This document shows positions 55,082 to 64,000 of a stretch of DNA of 64,000 nucleotides, one piece after another. The position numbers and the translations under genes were made by a program. Source of the stretch: Pseudomonas sp. BMS12 (GTDB lineage Bacteria; Pseudomonadota; Gammaproteobacteria; Pseudomonadales; Pseudomonadaceae); assembly GCF_001592875.1 (NCBI RefSeq), contig NZ_LSOF01000009.1, positions 92,737-156,736 of the forward strand, read 5' to 3'. Each line of letters starts with the position of its first letter. The first letter of the stretch is position 1. The notes under the pieces are model-generated. The model saw only the letters and a list, made by a program, of their open reading frames with translations. It searched no databases and was not told where the DNA came from.

Positions 55082-55105
55082 GAGGCCCGACAGATGCCGG
55101 GCCTC
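55082..55105 (-). terminator. Probable terminator of the sec operon
   Basis: GAGGCCCG/CGGGCCTC stem just downstream of secF, followed on the - strand by a weak T-containing stretch. Confidence 0.6.
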
Positions 55106-55123
55106 TCGCTGACTACATACCCA

Positions 55124-56029
55124 TCAAGGGCGTTCGTCGACCTCTTCCACCACCGGCGGAATCAGGTCATCGCGCGTCAGCTTCAGCCAGATCAGTAGAA
55201 TGCTGGCGATGTACACCGAGGAGTAGGTACCCGCAGTCACACCGATGAACAGCGCCAGGGAGAAGCCCCACAGGTTCTCGCCGCCGAATACCATCAGCGC
55301 AGCAATGGCCAGCAGCGTGGACAGCGAGGTCGCCATGGTGCGCAGCAGGGTCTGAGTGGTCGAGATATTGATGTTCTCGATCAGCTCGGCCTTGCGCAGC
55401 ACACGGAAGTTCTCGCGGATACGGTCGAACACCACGATGGTGTCGTTCAGCGAGTAACCGATCAGCGCCAGTACCGCTGCCAGCACGGTGAGGTCGAAGG
55501 GAATCTCGAAGAAGGAGAACACCCCGAGCGTAACGATCACGTCGTGGATCAGCGAGACGATGGCACCGAAGCCGAATTTCCACTGGAAGCGGAAAGCCAC
55601 GTAGACAAGGATGCCACCGAGCGCCAGGAGCATGCCCAGGCCGCCCTGGTCACGCAGCTCCTCACCCACAGCCGGGCCAACGAACTCCACACGTTTGACG
55701 CTGAACGCCTCGCCACTCACCTTGGCCAGATCGGCCGCCAGCTTGTTACCCAGCTGCGGATCATCACCCTGCAGGCGCACCACCACATCGGTGGTAGCCC
55801 CAAAATGCTGAACCACGGCACCGCCATAGCCGACCTCGGCCAGTTGACTGCGCACCTTGGCCAGATCGGCAGGCTGCTCGTAGGACAGCTCGATCAGAGT
55901 ACCGCCAGTAAAGTCCAGGCCGAAATTGAGCCCCTTGATCGCCAGACTGCCAAGCGAGATCAGGGTCAGCAGCACGGTCAGGGCAAACGCGATATGGCGA
56001 ATGCCCATGAAGTTGATTACACGTTTCAT
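55124..56029 (-). CDS. secF: Protein export membrane protein SecF, 301 aa
   Basis: Six membrane helices with the SecF start RVINFMGIRHIAFALTVLLT and FGLDFTGGTLIELSYEQPA; conserved VGYSLNDTIVVFDRIREN-type sequence (IGYSLNDTIVVFDRIRENF). With SecD it uses the proton gradient to complete export through SecYEG. Start at ATG 56029. Confidence 0.93.
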   Translation of the reverse strand: MKRVINFMGIRHIAFALTVLLTLISLGSLAIKGLNFGLDFTGGTLIELSYEQPADLAKVRSQLAEVGYGGAVVQHFGATTDVVVRLQGDDPQLGNKLAADLAKVSGEAFSVKRVEFVGPAVGEELRDQGGLGMLLALGGILVYVAFRFQWKFGFGAIVSLIHDVIVTLGVFSFFEIPFDLTVLAAVLALIGYSLNDTIVVFDRIRENFRVLRKAELIENINISTTQTLLRTMATSLSTLLAIAALMVFGGENLWGFSLALFIGVTAGTYSSVYIASILLIWLKLTRDDLIPPVVEEVDERP

Positions 56030-56042
56030 CGCAGCGCGCCCC

Positions 56043-57911
56043 TTAGATCCACAGCTTCTTGAAGTCACGACCACCGAAGATCAGGTTGACCATGGCACGG
56101 GTCACGAAGATAGCGGTGAACATCGAGGTGATGATGCCGAGCGACATGGTCACGGCAAAACCCTTGACCGGCCCGGTACCCATGGCAAACAGGATGCCAC
56201 CCACCAGCAGCGTGGTCAGGTTGCCATCGATGATCGCCGAGAAGGCCCGATCAAAGCCTTCATGAATGGCGCGCGGCACCGACATGCCATTGGCGATTTC
56301 CTCGCGAATGCGCGAGAAGATCAGCACGTTGGCATCCACCGCCATACCCATGGTCAGCACGATACCGGCGATACCCGGCAGGGTCAGAGTCGCCCCCAGC
56401 GCCGACATCAGCGCCAACAGCACCACCATGTTCAGGCCCAGGGCAGCCGTGGCCAGCAGACCGAAGAAGCGGTAGATGGCGATGATGAACAGGGAGACGA
56501 AGAGCATGCCCCAGAGCGATGCATCGATACCCTTGGCAATGTTGTCCGCACCCAGGCTCGGGCCAATGGTGCGTTCTTCGGCGAAGTACATCGGCGCCGC
56601 CAGGCCACCGGCACGCAGTAGCAGCGCCAGCTCGGAGGATTCACCCTGGCCATTGAGGCCGGTGATGCGGAACTGACTGCCCAGCGGCGACTGAATGGTC
56701 GCCAGACTGATGATCTTTTTCTCTTCCTTGAAGGTCTGGACCGGCACTTCCTTCTCGACGCCGTCGACCACCTGCTTGACATAGCGGGTCAGCGGCTTCT
56801 GCTCGATGAAGATCACCGCCATGCTGCGCCCAACATTGTTGCGCGTCGCGCGATTCATCAGATCGCCGCCATGGCCGTCGAGACGGATATTCACCTGCGG
56901 GCGGCCATTCTCGTCGAAGCTGGCCTGGGCATCGGTGACCTGGTCACCGGTGATGATCAGGCTGCGCTCCAGCTCCACCGGCGGACGACCCGACTCGCGA
57001 AACTCGAAGGCTTCGGTGGAAGCGCGCGAGGCATCGACATCGGCCTGCAGACGGAATTCCAGGTTGGCGGTCTTGCCGAGGATACGCTTGGCCTCGGCCG
57101 TGTCCTGCACACCCGGCAGCTCGACCACAATGCGGTTGGCGCCCTGACGCTGCACCAGCGGCTCGGCGACGCCCAGTTCGTTGACCCGATTGCGCACGGT
57201 AGTCAGGTTCTGCTTGATCGAGTACTCGCGGATCTCGGTCAGCTTGGCCTGGGTCATGGCCAGACGCAGTACCTGCTGCCCGCCACGCTCCTCGCTGGTC
57301 AGCTCGAAGTCGTTGAAGTTCTTGCGAATCAGGCTTTGCGCCCGCTCGAGCTGCTCGGTATCAGCAAAGCCCAGCAGGAAGGCATTTTCCTGCTGCGGCA
57401 GGCTCCGATAACGCACTCGCTCCTTGCGCAGTAGGCTCTTGACCTCGCTTTCGTAGACCTTGAGACGAGAGCTCAGCGCCTTGTCCATATCCACTTCCAG
57501 CAGGAAGTGCACGCCGCCGGACAGGTCCAGGCCCAGCTTCATCGGGCCGGCACCCAGGCTGCGCAGCCAATCGGGCGTGGTCGGCGCCAAGTTGAGAGCG
57601 ACGACGTAATCGTCGCCGAGCACCTTGCGCGCCAGCTCCTTGGCCGGCAGTTGATCGTCCTGCTTGGCCAGACGCAGCAAGGCACCTTTGCCCTGTTTGG
57701 TCAGCTCGGCCGATTTGACCGTCAGGCCAGCAGCGCCCAGCGCCTGGCTGACGCGATCGACGTCACCCTGACTGATTTGCGTCGCAGTGCTGACGCCACT
57801 GAACTGGATGGCCGGATCATCCGGATAAAGATTGGGTGCGGAATAAATGAAGCCGACCACCAGCAAGACCAGGATCAGCAGGTACTTCCACAGGGGGAAT
57901 TTATTGAGCAT
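56043..57911 (-). CDS. secD: Protein export membrane protein SecD, 622 aa
   Basis: First helix near residues 7-26 (PLWKYLLILVLLVVGFIYSA), long periplasmic P1 region (DLSGGVHFLLEVDMDKALSS), then five C-terminal helices with GMAVDANVLIFSRIREE. The pair SecD-SecF is split, as usual in Pseudomonas. Confidence 0.94.
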   Translation of the reverse strand: MLNKFPLWKYLLILVLLVVGFIYSAPNLYPDDPAIQFSGVSTATQISQGDVDRVSQALGAAGLTVKSAELTKQGKGALLRLAKQDDQLPAKELARKVLGDDYVVALNLAPTTPDWLRSLGAGPMKLGLDLSGGVHFLLEVDMDKALSSRLKVYESEVKSLLRKERVRYRSLPQQENAFLLGFADTEQLERAQSLIRKNFNDFELTSEERGGQQVLRLAMTQAKLTEIREYSIKQNLTTVRNRVNELGVAEPLVQRQGANRIVVELPGVQDTAEAKRILGKTANLEFRLQADVDASRASTEAFEFRESGRPPVELERSLIITGDQVTDAQASFDENGRPQVNIRLDGHGGDLMNRATRNNVGRSMAVIFIEQKPLTRYVKQVVDGVEKEVPVQTFKEEKKIISLATIQSPLGSQFRITGLNGQGESSELALLLRAGGLAAPMYFAEERTIGPSLGADNIAKGIDASLWGMLFVSLFIIAIYRFFGLLATAALGLNMVVLLALMSALGATLTLPGIAGIVLTMGMAVDANVLIFSRIREEIANGMSVPRAIHEGFDRAFSAIIDGNLTTLLVGGILFAMGTGPVKGFAVTMSLGIITSMFTAIFVTRAMVNLIFGGRDFKKLWI

Positions 57912-57930
57912 GACGCCGCCCGTTATGACA

Positions 57931-57951
57931 CGGGGCGCTGAAAGCGCCCCG
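57931..57951 (-). other. Hairpin between yajC and secD
   Basis: CGGGGCGCT/AGCGCCCCG stem in the 60-base gap; may modulate transcription or mRNA stability inside the operon. Confidence 0.55.
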
Positions 57952-57971
57952 TAGTGGTGAACAAAAGATCG

Positions 57972-58313
57972 TTAGATGGCTTTCAGCGTGCCCTTCGGCA
58001 GGGTCGCCGCAATGGCCTGCTTCTGGAATTTCAGTTCGACGCTGTCGGAAACCTCAATCACCACGAAATCGTCGGCAACCTTGGTTACCTTGCCGGCGAT
58101 GCCACCACTGGTCACCACCTCGTCGCCCTTCTGCAGGCCGCCGAGCAGGTTCTTGTGCTCCTTGGCGCGCTTGGCCTGGGGACGCCAGATCATCAGATAG
58201 AAGATCACCAGAAAGCCGATCAGGAACACCCACTCGAAGCCACTACCGGCGGGACCAGCGGCAGCAGCCGGAGCAGCGGCGTCGGCATAGGCGGCTGGAA
58301 TCAGAAAGCTCAT
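57972..58313 (-). CDS. yajC: SecDF accessory protein YajC, 113 aa
   Basis: One membrane helix at residues 27-45 (GFEWVFLIGFLVIFYLMIWR) and the YajC core GGLQKGDEVVTSGGIAGKVT. It associates with SecDF. Gene order yajC-secD-secF is standard. Confidence 0.93.
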   Translation of the reverse strand: MSFLIPAAYADAAAPAAAAGPAGSGFEWVFLIGFLVIFYLMIWRPQAKRAKEHKNLLGGLQKGDEVVTSGGIAGKVTKVADDFVVIEVSDSVELKFQKQAIAATLPKGTLKAI

Positions 58314-58439
58314 GGAAAACTCCTATCAAAGGTCTGGAAAGCGAACTATTTATTATCGGCACCTGCACGCGGCAGGGGCGGGCGAGCTGGACCACCGTTT
58401 AATGGGGTGGCGCTAGCCCGATTTCAATACTGATGCAGC

Positions 58440-60619
<2,180 letters not shown>

Positions 60620-60672
60620 GGTCAGGTCAGTCTCGCAGGGGCGCAGAGCTTACCGGAAACAGCCCATTCTAG

Positions 60673-60689
60673 CCATTCGGCCCGATTGA
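60673..60689 (+). repeat. 17-bp direct repeat, copy 1 (upstream of tRNA-Leu)
   Basis: CCATTCGGCCCGATTGA, identical to the copy at 60901-60917, 228 bp apart. The intervening sequence has no recognised gene, and this is part of the 336-base gap between queA and the tRNA, where nothing else is seen. Confidence 0.85.
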
Positions 60690-60900
60690 TCGAAGACCGT
60701 CCTGGAGCCCTGCTGGCAACCCACACGCCCCACCGAAGAATCCGAAAGAAGGAACCGCCTGCTAGCCAAGTTCTGCTTCACCATTGCTACACCGCTGCTT
60801 CACGGAGTTGCTGGGAAGTGACTCTGCGATGAACGAAGGCCAGTGAAGGGAGCAAGGGCAAGGAAGACTATGGCTGGACGGAAGAGGCCCTAGCGCCGGA

Positions 60901-60917
60901 CCATTCGGCCCGATTGA
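60901..60917 (+). repeat. 17-bp direct repeat, copy 2
   Basis: Identical to 60673-60689. It lies 38 bases before the tRNA-Leu gene. Confidence 0.85.
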
Positions 60918-60955
60918 CCACCTCTATCCGCCTCCCTATACTGCGCGCCCATCGT

Positions 60956-61040
60956 GCCTCGGTGGCGGAATCGGTAGACGCGGCGGATTCAAAATCCGTT
61001 TTCGAAAGAAGTGAGAGTTCGAGTCTCTCCCGGGGCACCA
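60956..61040 (+). tRNA. tRNA-Leu (CAA), 85 nt, CCA encoded
   Basis: Acceptor GCCTCGG pairs with CCGGGGC. The anticodon stem GCGGA/TCCGT encloses loop TTCAAAA, giving anticodon CAA (UUG codons). A long variable arm and T arm GAGAG/CTCTC with TTCGAGT complete a type II tRNA, ending in CCA at 61038-61040. Confidence 0.95.
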
Positions 61041-61285
61041 CGATATTCCCTCCAAAATACCCCGCAAAGCCTCTGGAATCAGCCATTCCAAGGGGGTTGG
61101 CAAACGCGTTTGAGTTAGCGTAGAGTTGGCCAACTGTGTTTGCATGGGTCGCCTTGAATCGTGACCTGGTGCAGTAGATCCTAGATCCGCTACATCCCGC
61201 TCGACTTCTCTTACTCTCTGCAACCAGTTCCAGCCCTTTCTTGTCGAAAGGCTGTCATCAACTCTAGTTTCAAGGAAATAAGACA

Positions 61286-61498
61286 ATGTCGAATCGTCAA
61301 ACCGGCACCGTCAAGTGGTTCAACGACGAGAAGGGCTTCGGCTTCATCACCCCCGAGAGCGGTCCGGATCTGTTCGTGCACTTCCGCGCTATCGAAGGTT
61401 CCGGCTTCCGCAGCCTGAAAGAAGGCCAGAAGGTTACCTTCGAAGCCGTGCAAGGCCAGAAAGGCATGCAAGCTGACAAGGTCCAGGTTCTGGCCTAA
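61286..61498 (+). CDS. Cold-shock domain protein, 70 aa
   Basis: Full CSD with RNP1-like KGFGFITPE and RNP2-like LFVHFRAI. It binds single-stranded RNA or DNA; AAGGAA precedes the ATG. A 245-base leader from the tRNA gene is long enough for CspA-type mRNA control, but no element was identified. Confidence 0.93.
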   Translation: MSNRQTGTVKWFNDEKGFGFITPESGPDLFVHFRAIEGSGFRSLKEGQKVTFEAVQGQKGMQADKVQVLA

Positions 61499-61517
61499 TC
61501 GCTGCTGCTACGAAAGA

Positions 61518-61548
61518 GCCCCTGATGGCGACATCAGGGGCTTTTTTG
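61518..61548 (+). terminator. Terminator of the cold-shock gene
   Basis: AGCCCCTGATG/CATCAGGGGCT stem then TTTTT. Confidence 0.93.
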
Positions 61549-61621
61549 TGCCCGCTGTTTTTTGTCCCTGGCAACGACACCCCGTACAATCGCGCGCAGT
61601 CTTCTTCTCTCCGAGCTGTCC

Positions 61622-62125
61622 ATGCCCAAGCACATGCTGCGCCCACAAGGCGAATTCCCCGGCGCCGGTCTGATCCGCCGCTGCGCCGCAATGTTCTATG
61701 ACTTCCTGCTGTGCGTAGCCCTGATGATGGTGATCACCCTGCTCTACAAGGTGGTGCAAATGGGCATCTACGGCCAGGAACAACTGCGCCAGATGTCCGA
61801 TGCCGGCGCACTGGATGGCGACCCCCTGCTATCTACCCTGCTGGTGATGAGCCTGTTCGGCTTCTTCGCCAAGTTCTGGACCCACAACGGCCAGACCCTG
61901 GGCATGCAGGTGTGGGGCCTGCGCATCCAGAACGCAGATGGTTCGGCCGTCAGCCTGTGGCAGGCGCTGCTGCGCTTCGTGGTCTCGATCGGCTCCTGGC
62001 TATGCCTGGGCCTGGGCTTCTTCTGGGTGCTCTGGGACAAGAACAAGCGCAGCTGGCACGACATCTACTCGGACAGCCGCGTGGTACAGCTGCCCAAAGG
62101 CGTTCATAAACAGGGCCAGGTCTAG
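61622..62125 (+). CDS. RDD-family membrane protein, 167 aa
   Basis: The RDD signature is visible as GLIRRCAAMFYDFLLC (helix 1), a second helix near residues 75-92, and GQTLGMQVWGLRIQNADGSA, with a third helix (SIGSWLCLGLGFFWVLWDK). The function is uncertain; RDD proteins are proposed transporters or Na+/H+ antiporters. Start at ATG 61622. Its TAG overlaps the convergent gene's stop by four bases. Confidence 0.82.
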   Translation: MPKHMLRPQGEFPGAGLIRRCAAMFYDFLLCVALMMVITLLYKVVQMGIYGQEQLRQMSDAGALDGDPLLSTLLVMSLFGFFAKFWTHNGQTLGMQVWGLRIQNADGSAVSLWQALLRFVVSIGSWLCLGLGFFWVLWDKNKRSWHDIYSDSRVVQLPKGVHKQGQV

Positions 62126-63039
62126 CCCGCAGCCAACCCCGGCAGCAGCACGTTGGCCACCAGCCAGGCGCCGGCCAGCGCCCCCGCTAGACACACCAGT
62201 GCAGCACCTGCCGCTTGCCAGTAGAAGCCATGAGCCAGTTCGTCCTCACCACGGGTGGACAGAATAAAGGGGTATGACTCCCCCGGCCTGCGCAACTGGT
62301 GATGCACCGGTATATCACCGCGCTTCTGCTGGCGACGCTGCGCCTCGACCCGCGCCGACTGACGCATGCGCTCCCACTCGGCCTGGTCGAGCTGGCCGTC
62401 ACCATTGCTGTCGAAGCGCTGCAGCAGGCCGGCGAAATCACTTTTCCACTCACGCACCACGGCGCCCTGGGCCAGGGTCAGGTCAAAGGCCTCGGCACCG
62501 CCCTGGGTACGGAAATCGCCGATGGCATACAGCGGCTGGCCAGCATGTAGGCGCTCCTCGGTGTAACGGTATTCGCTGCCCGCCGAAAGCAGGCGACCGA
62601 GCAGGCTGCCATGCCCCGAAAGACCGCGCGGATGACGCTCGCTACCGCGCCAGACCTGGCGGGTGCTGACCCGCACCTCGGCACCTGCCGGGTTGATCAG
62701 GCACTCGCCCGTGCCGTCCTTCAGCCTCAGCCAGGCCTCGCTGACACCACGCTCCACCACACGCCAGGAACGACGCTTGCCATCGCTGTCGTATTCTTCG
62801 ATTTTGAATCGCCACCACAGGCAGGGCGTGCCGCTCAGCGGCGCCTCGACTTCACCGCCATCCAGCGCATGCAGCACGCCGTACAGCTCGACGTAGCCCT
62901 GGGCCGCCGAGCGGATCTTCGAGGTCGGCGTATTGAGCAGGAAGCGCGCCTCGGACAGGCGCTTGATGCACCACCAGCCGCCGCCGGCGCAGGCACCAAC
63001 GCTGAAGGCCATGCTGATGGCCAGCCCCGCCACATCCAT
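62122..63039 (-). CDS. GIDE-domain (E3 ligase-like) membrane protein with EF-hand, 305 aa
   Basis: N-terminal helix (residues 2-20), then a GIDE-type region containing SAAQGYVELYGVLHALDGGE and a CLWWRFKIEEYDSDGKRRSW segment. An EF-hand loop (DSNGDGQLDQAE) lies at about residues 215-226, followed by a C-terminal helix pair (AAGAALVCLAGALAGAWLV). The GIDE fold in bacteria often neighbours LemA. Start ATG 63039 lies one base after the LemA stop, so the pair is coupled. Confidence 0.82.
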   Translation of the reverse strand: MDVAGLAISMAFSVGACAGGGWWCIKRLSEARFLLNTPTSKIRSAAQGYVELYGVLHALDGGEVEAPLSGTPCLWWRFKIEEYDSDGKRRSWRVVERGVSEAWLRLKDGTGECLINPAGAEVRVSTRQVWRGSERHPRGLSGHGSLLGRLLSAGSEYRYTEERLHAGQPLYAIGDFRTQGGAEAFDLTLAQGAVVREWKSDFAGLLQRFDSNGDGQLDQAEWERMRQSARVEAQRRQQKRGDIPVHHQLRRPGESYPFILSTRGEDELAHGFYWQAAGAALVCLAGALAGAWLVANVLLPGLAAG

Positions 63040-63040
63040 C

Positions 63041-63613
63041 TCAGTTGAACAGCGACTTGAGGTCGACGTCAGCCTTCTCTGCATCGCTGAACTGCAGCAG
63101 CTCAGCCTCCTTGAAGGCGAACATGCGCGCCAGAATCACATCCGGAAACTGCTCGATGCGCACGTTGTTCAGGTTGACCGCCTCGTTGTACAGCTCACGG
63201 CGATCGGCGATGGCGTTCTCCAGGCCGGAGATGCGCTGCTGCAGATGCTGGAAGCTCTCGTTGGCCTTCAGCTCGGGGTAGTTCTCGGCCAGGGCAAAGA
63301 GCTGGCCGAGGCCTGCACGCAAACCGCTCTCGGCCTTGCCCAGGGCTCCCACATCATGCTGCTCGCGCGCACTGGCCACGGCGCCTCGTGCGGCGATTAC
63401 CCGTTCCAGCGTGGTGCGTTCGTGCTGCATGTACTGCTTGCAGGTCTCGACCAGCTTGGGCAGTTCGTCGTGACGCTGCTTGAGCAGCACGTCGATATTC
63501 GACCAGGCCTTGCTCACGCCGTGCTTGAGGCGCACCAGGCCGTTGTAGAGGACCACCGCCCAGGCGGCGAGAAGAAACAACACGACGAGAACAGCTACGG
63601 CGGTAAGGCTCAT
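63041..63613 (-). CDS. lemA: LemA-family protein, 190 aa
   Basis: One N-terminal helix (LTAVAVLVVLFLLAAWAVVL) followed by the LemA core LKHGVSKAWSNIDVLLKQRH and three long helices. Its function is unclear; it is coupled to the GIDE-domain gene, an association common in bacteria. Symbol follows the family name only. Confidence 0.85.
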   Translation of the reverse strand: MSLTAVAVLVVLFLLAAWAVVLYNGLVRLKHGVSKAWSNIDVLLKQRHDELPKLVETCKQYMQHERTTLERVIAARGAVASAREQHDVGALGKAESGLRAGLGQLFALAENYPELKANESFQHLQQRISGLENAIADRRELYNEAVNLNNVRIEQFPDVILARMFAFKEAELLQFSDAEKADVDLKSLFN

Positions 63614-63693
63614 GGGCGACGCTCCTTGTGGACTGCCGGCATTCTAGCGGCAGCACCCTCGACGTCCACAGCTGAAGTTCACGGAACGCGGGC

Positions 63694-63749
63694 TTTGCAT
63701 AAAATGCAAATCTTTCGCATTATGACGCGGTTTTTCAGTGCATTTGCAC
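63694..63749. promoter_or_regulatory. Palindromes and weak Fur-like box upstream of the imelysin-like gene
   Basis: TTTGCATaaaATGCAAA (63694-63710) and GTGCAttTGCAC (63738-63749) are perfect palindromes. GCAAATCTTTCGCATTATG (63706-63724) matches the 19-bp Fur consensus at about 11 positions. One or more may be operators. Confidence 0.45.
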
Positions 63750-63785
63750 AGTCTTCCCAACACCAAGAACGCAAAGGATCCCGCC

Positions 63786-64000
63786 ATGACTCGCATGCCC
63801 CTGGCCACCGCCAGCCTGCTGGCTCTCGCCATCTCCCTCGCCGGCTGCGGCGACGACAAGAAGGAAGCCGCAGCTCCGCAGGCCGCCGCACCGGCAGCGG
63901 CCAGCAGCGCTGCCGCACCGGCCAAGGTCGCGGATGCCGAAGCCAAGGCAGTCGTCAGCCACTATGCCGACCTGGCCCTGGCCGTGTTCAGCGATGCCGC
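63786..64000 (+). CDS. Imelysin-like lipoprotein, N-terminal part (runs off the window)
   Basis: A lipoprotein signal (MPLATASLLALAISLAGC, Cys near 21) is followed by an Ala-rich linker (EAAAPQAAAPAAASS) and AEAKAVVSHYADLALAVFSD, the start of an imelysin-type domain. Such proteins are iron-regulated periplasmic or outer membrane factors related to EfeO/IcmP. Only the first ~71 residues are in view, so the domain assignment is provisional. Confidence 0.7.
   Translation, partial: MTRMPLATASLLALAISLAGCGDDKKEAAAPQAAAPAAASSAAAPAKVADAEAKAVVSHYADLALAVFSDA

Noticed and set aside
60936..61286. 116-codon minus frame over the tRNA-Leu as an integrase remnant
   Set aside because: No integrase motif is visible and it runs across the tRNA.

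Overview
The window reads as a Pseudomonas chromosome, probably from the alcaligenes/mendocina/stutzeri side of the genus rather than aeruginosa. Gene order from the aminotransferase through der-bamB-hisS-ispG-rodZ-pilF-rlmN-ndk-isc-cysE-trmJ-suhB-secFD-yajC-tgt-queA-tRNA-Leu is the conserved pseudomonad order. The core is GC-rich and carries Pseudomonas-style REP hairpins. Species cannot be fixed from sequence alone.

Region 1 (1-9314) is part of a chromosomal integron: 19 complete gene cassettes, all on the + strand, separated by 19 complete attC sites, with the tail of one more attC at the left edge. No integrase or attI is present; gene orientation places them to the left of the window. 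The cassette genes are small, AT-richer than the core and mostly unrecognisable. Recognisable ones include a Sel1-repeat protein, an FRG-domain protein, a DUF4145 protein, a HEAT-repeat protein, an exported Cys-rich protein and several small membrane proteins. attC sites fall into two main families plus mosaics of the two.

Region 2 (about 9315-17690) is a Pf1/Pf4-type filamentous prophage (inovirus) that starts flush with the last attC. It has a leftward repressor-like gene, an operator cluster, an excisionase-like regulator, small structural genes, a probable ssDNA-binding protein, major coat protein, adsorption protein, pVI-like protein, Zot/pI assembly ATPase, rolling-circle initiator and a tyrosine integrase broken by one in-frame stop codon. 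A membrane/coiled-coil gene (17717-18442) follows, ending in an attC-like hairpin, so the phage may lie inside the array rather than beside it.

Region 3 (18500-64000) is core genome. It holds an acyltransferase, a YajG-like lipoprotein, mqo, the divergent lptFG and pepA-holC-valS blocks, a Na+-pumping oxaloacetate decarboxylase operon (oadGAB), then two long leftward runs: aminotransferase/der/bamB/yfgM/hisS/ispG/rodZ/pilF/rlmN/ndk and the isc iron-sulfur operon followed by cysE and trmJ. suhB is divergent. The secF-secD-yajC-tgt-queA cluster, tRNA-Leu(CAA), a cold-shock gene, an RDD protein, a GIDE/EF-hand protein with LemA, and the 5' end of an imelysin-like lipoprotein gene complete the window.

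The isc promoter carries two IscR-like sites. mqo makes oxaloacetate and OadGAB consumes it, so both ends of a malate-oxaloacetate-pyruvate route lie in this window, though not in one operon.
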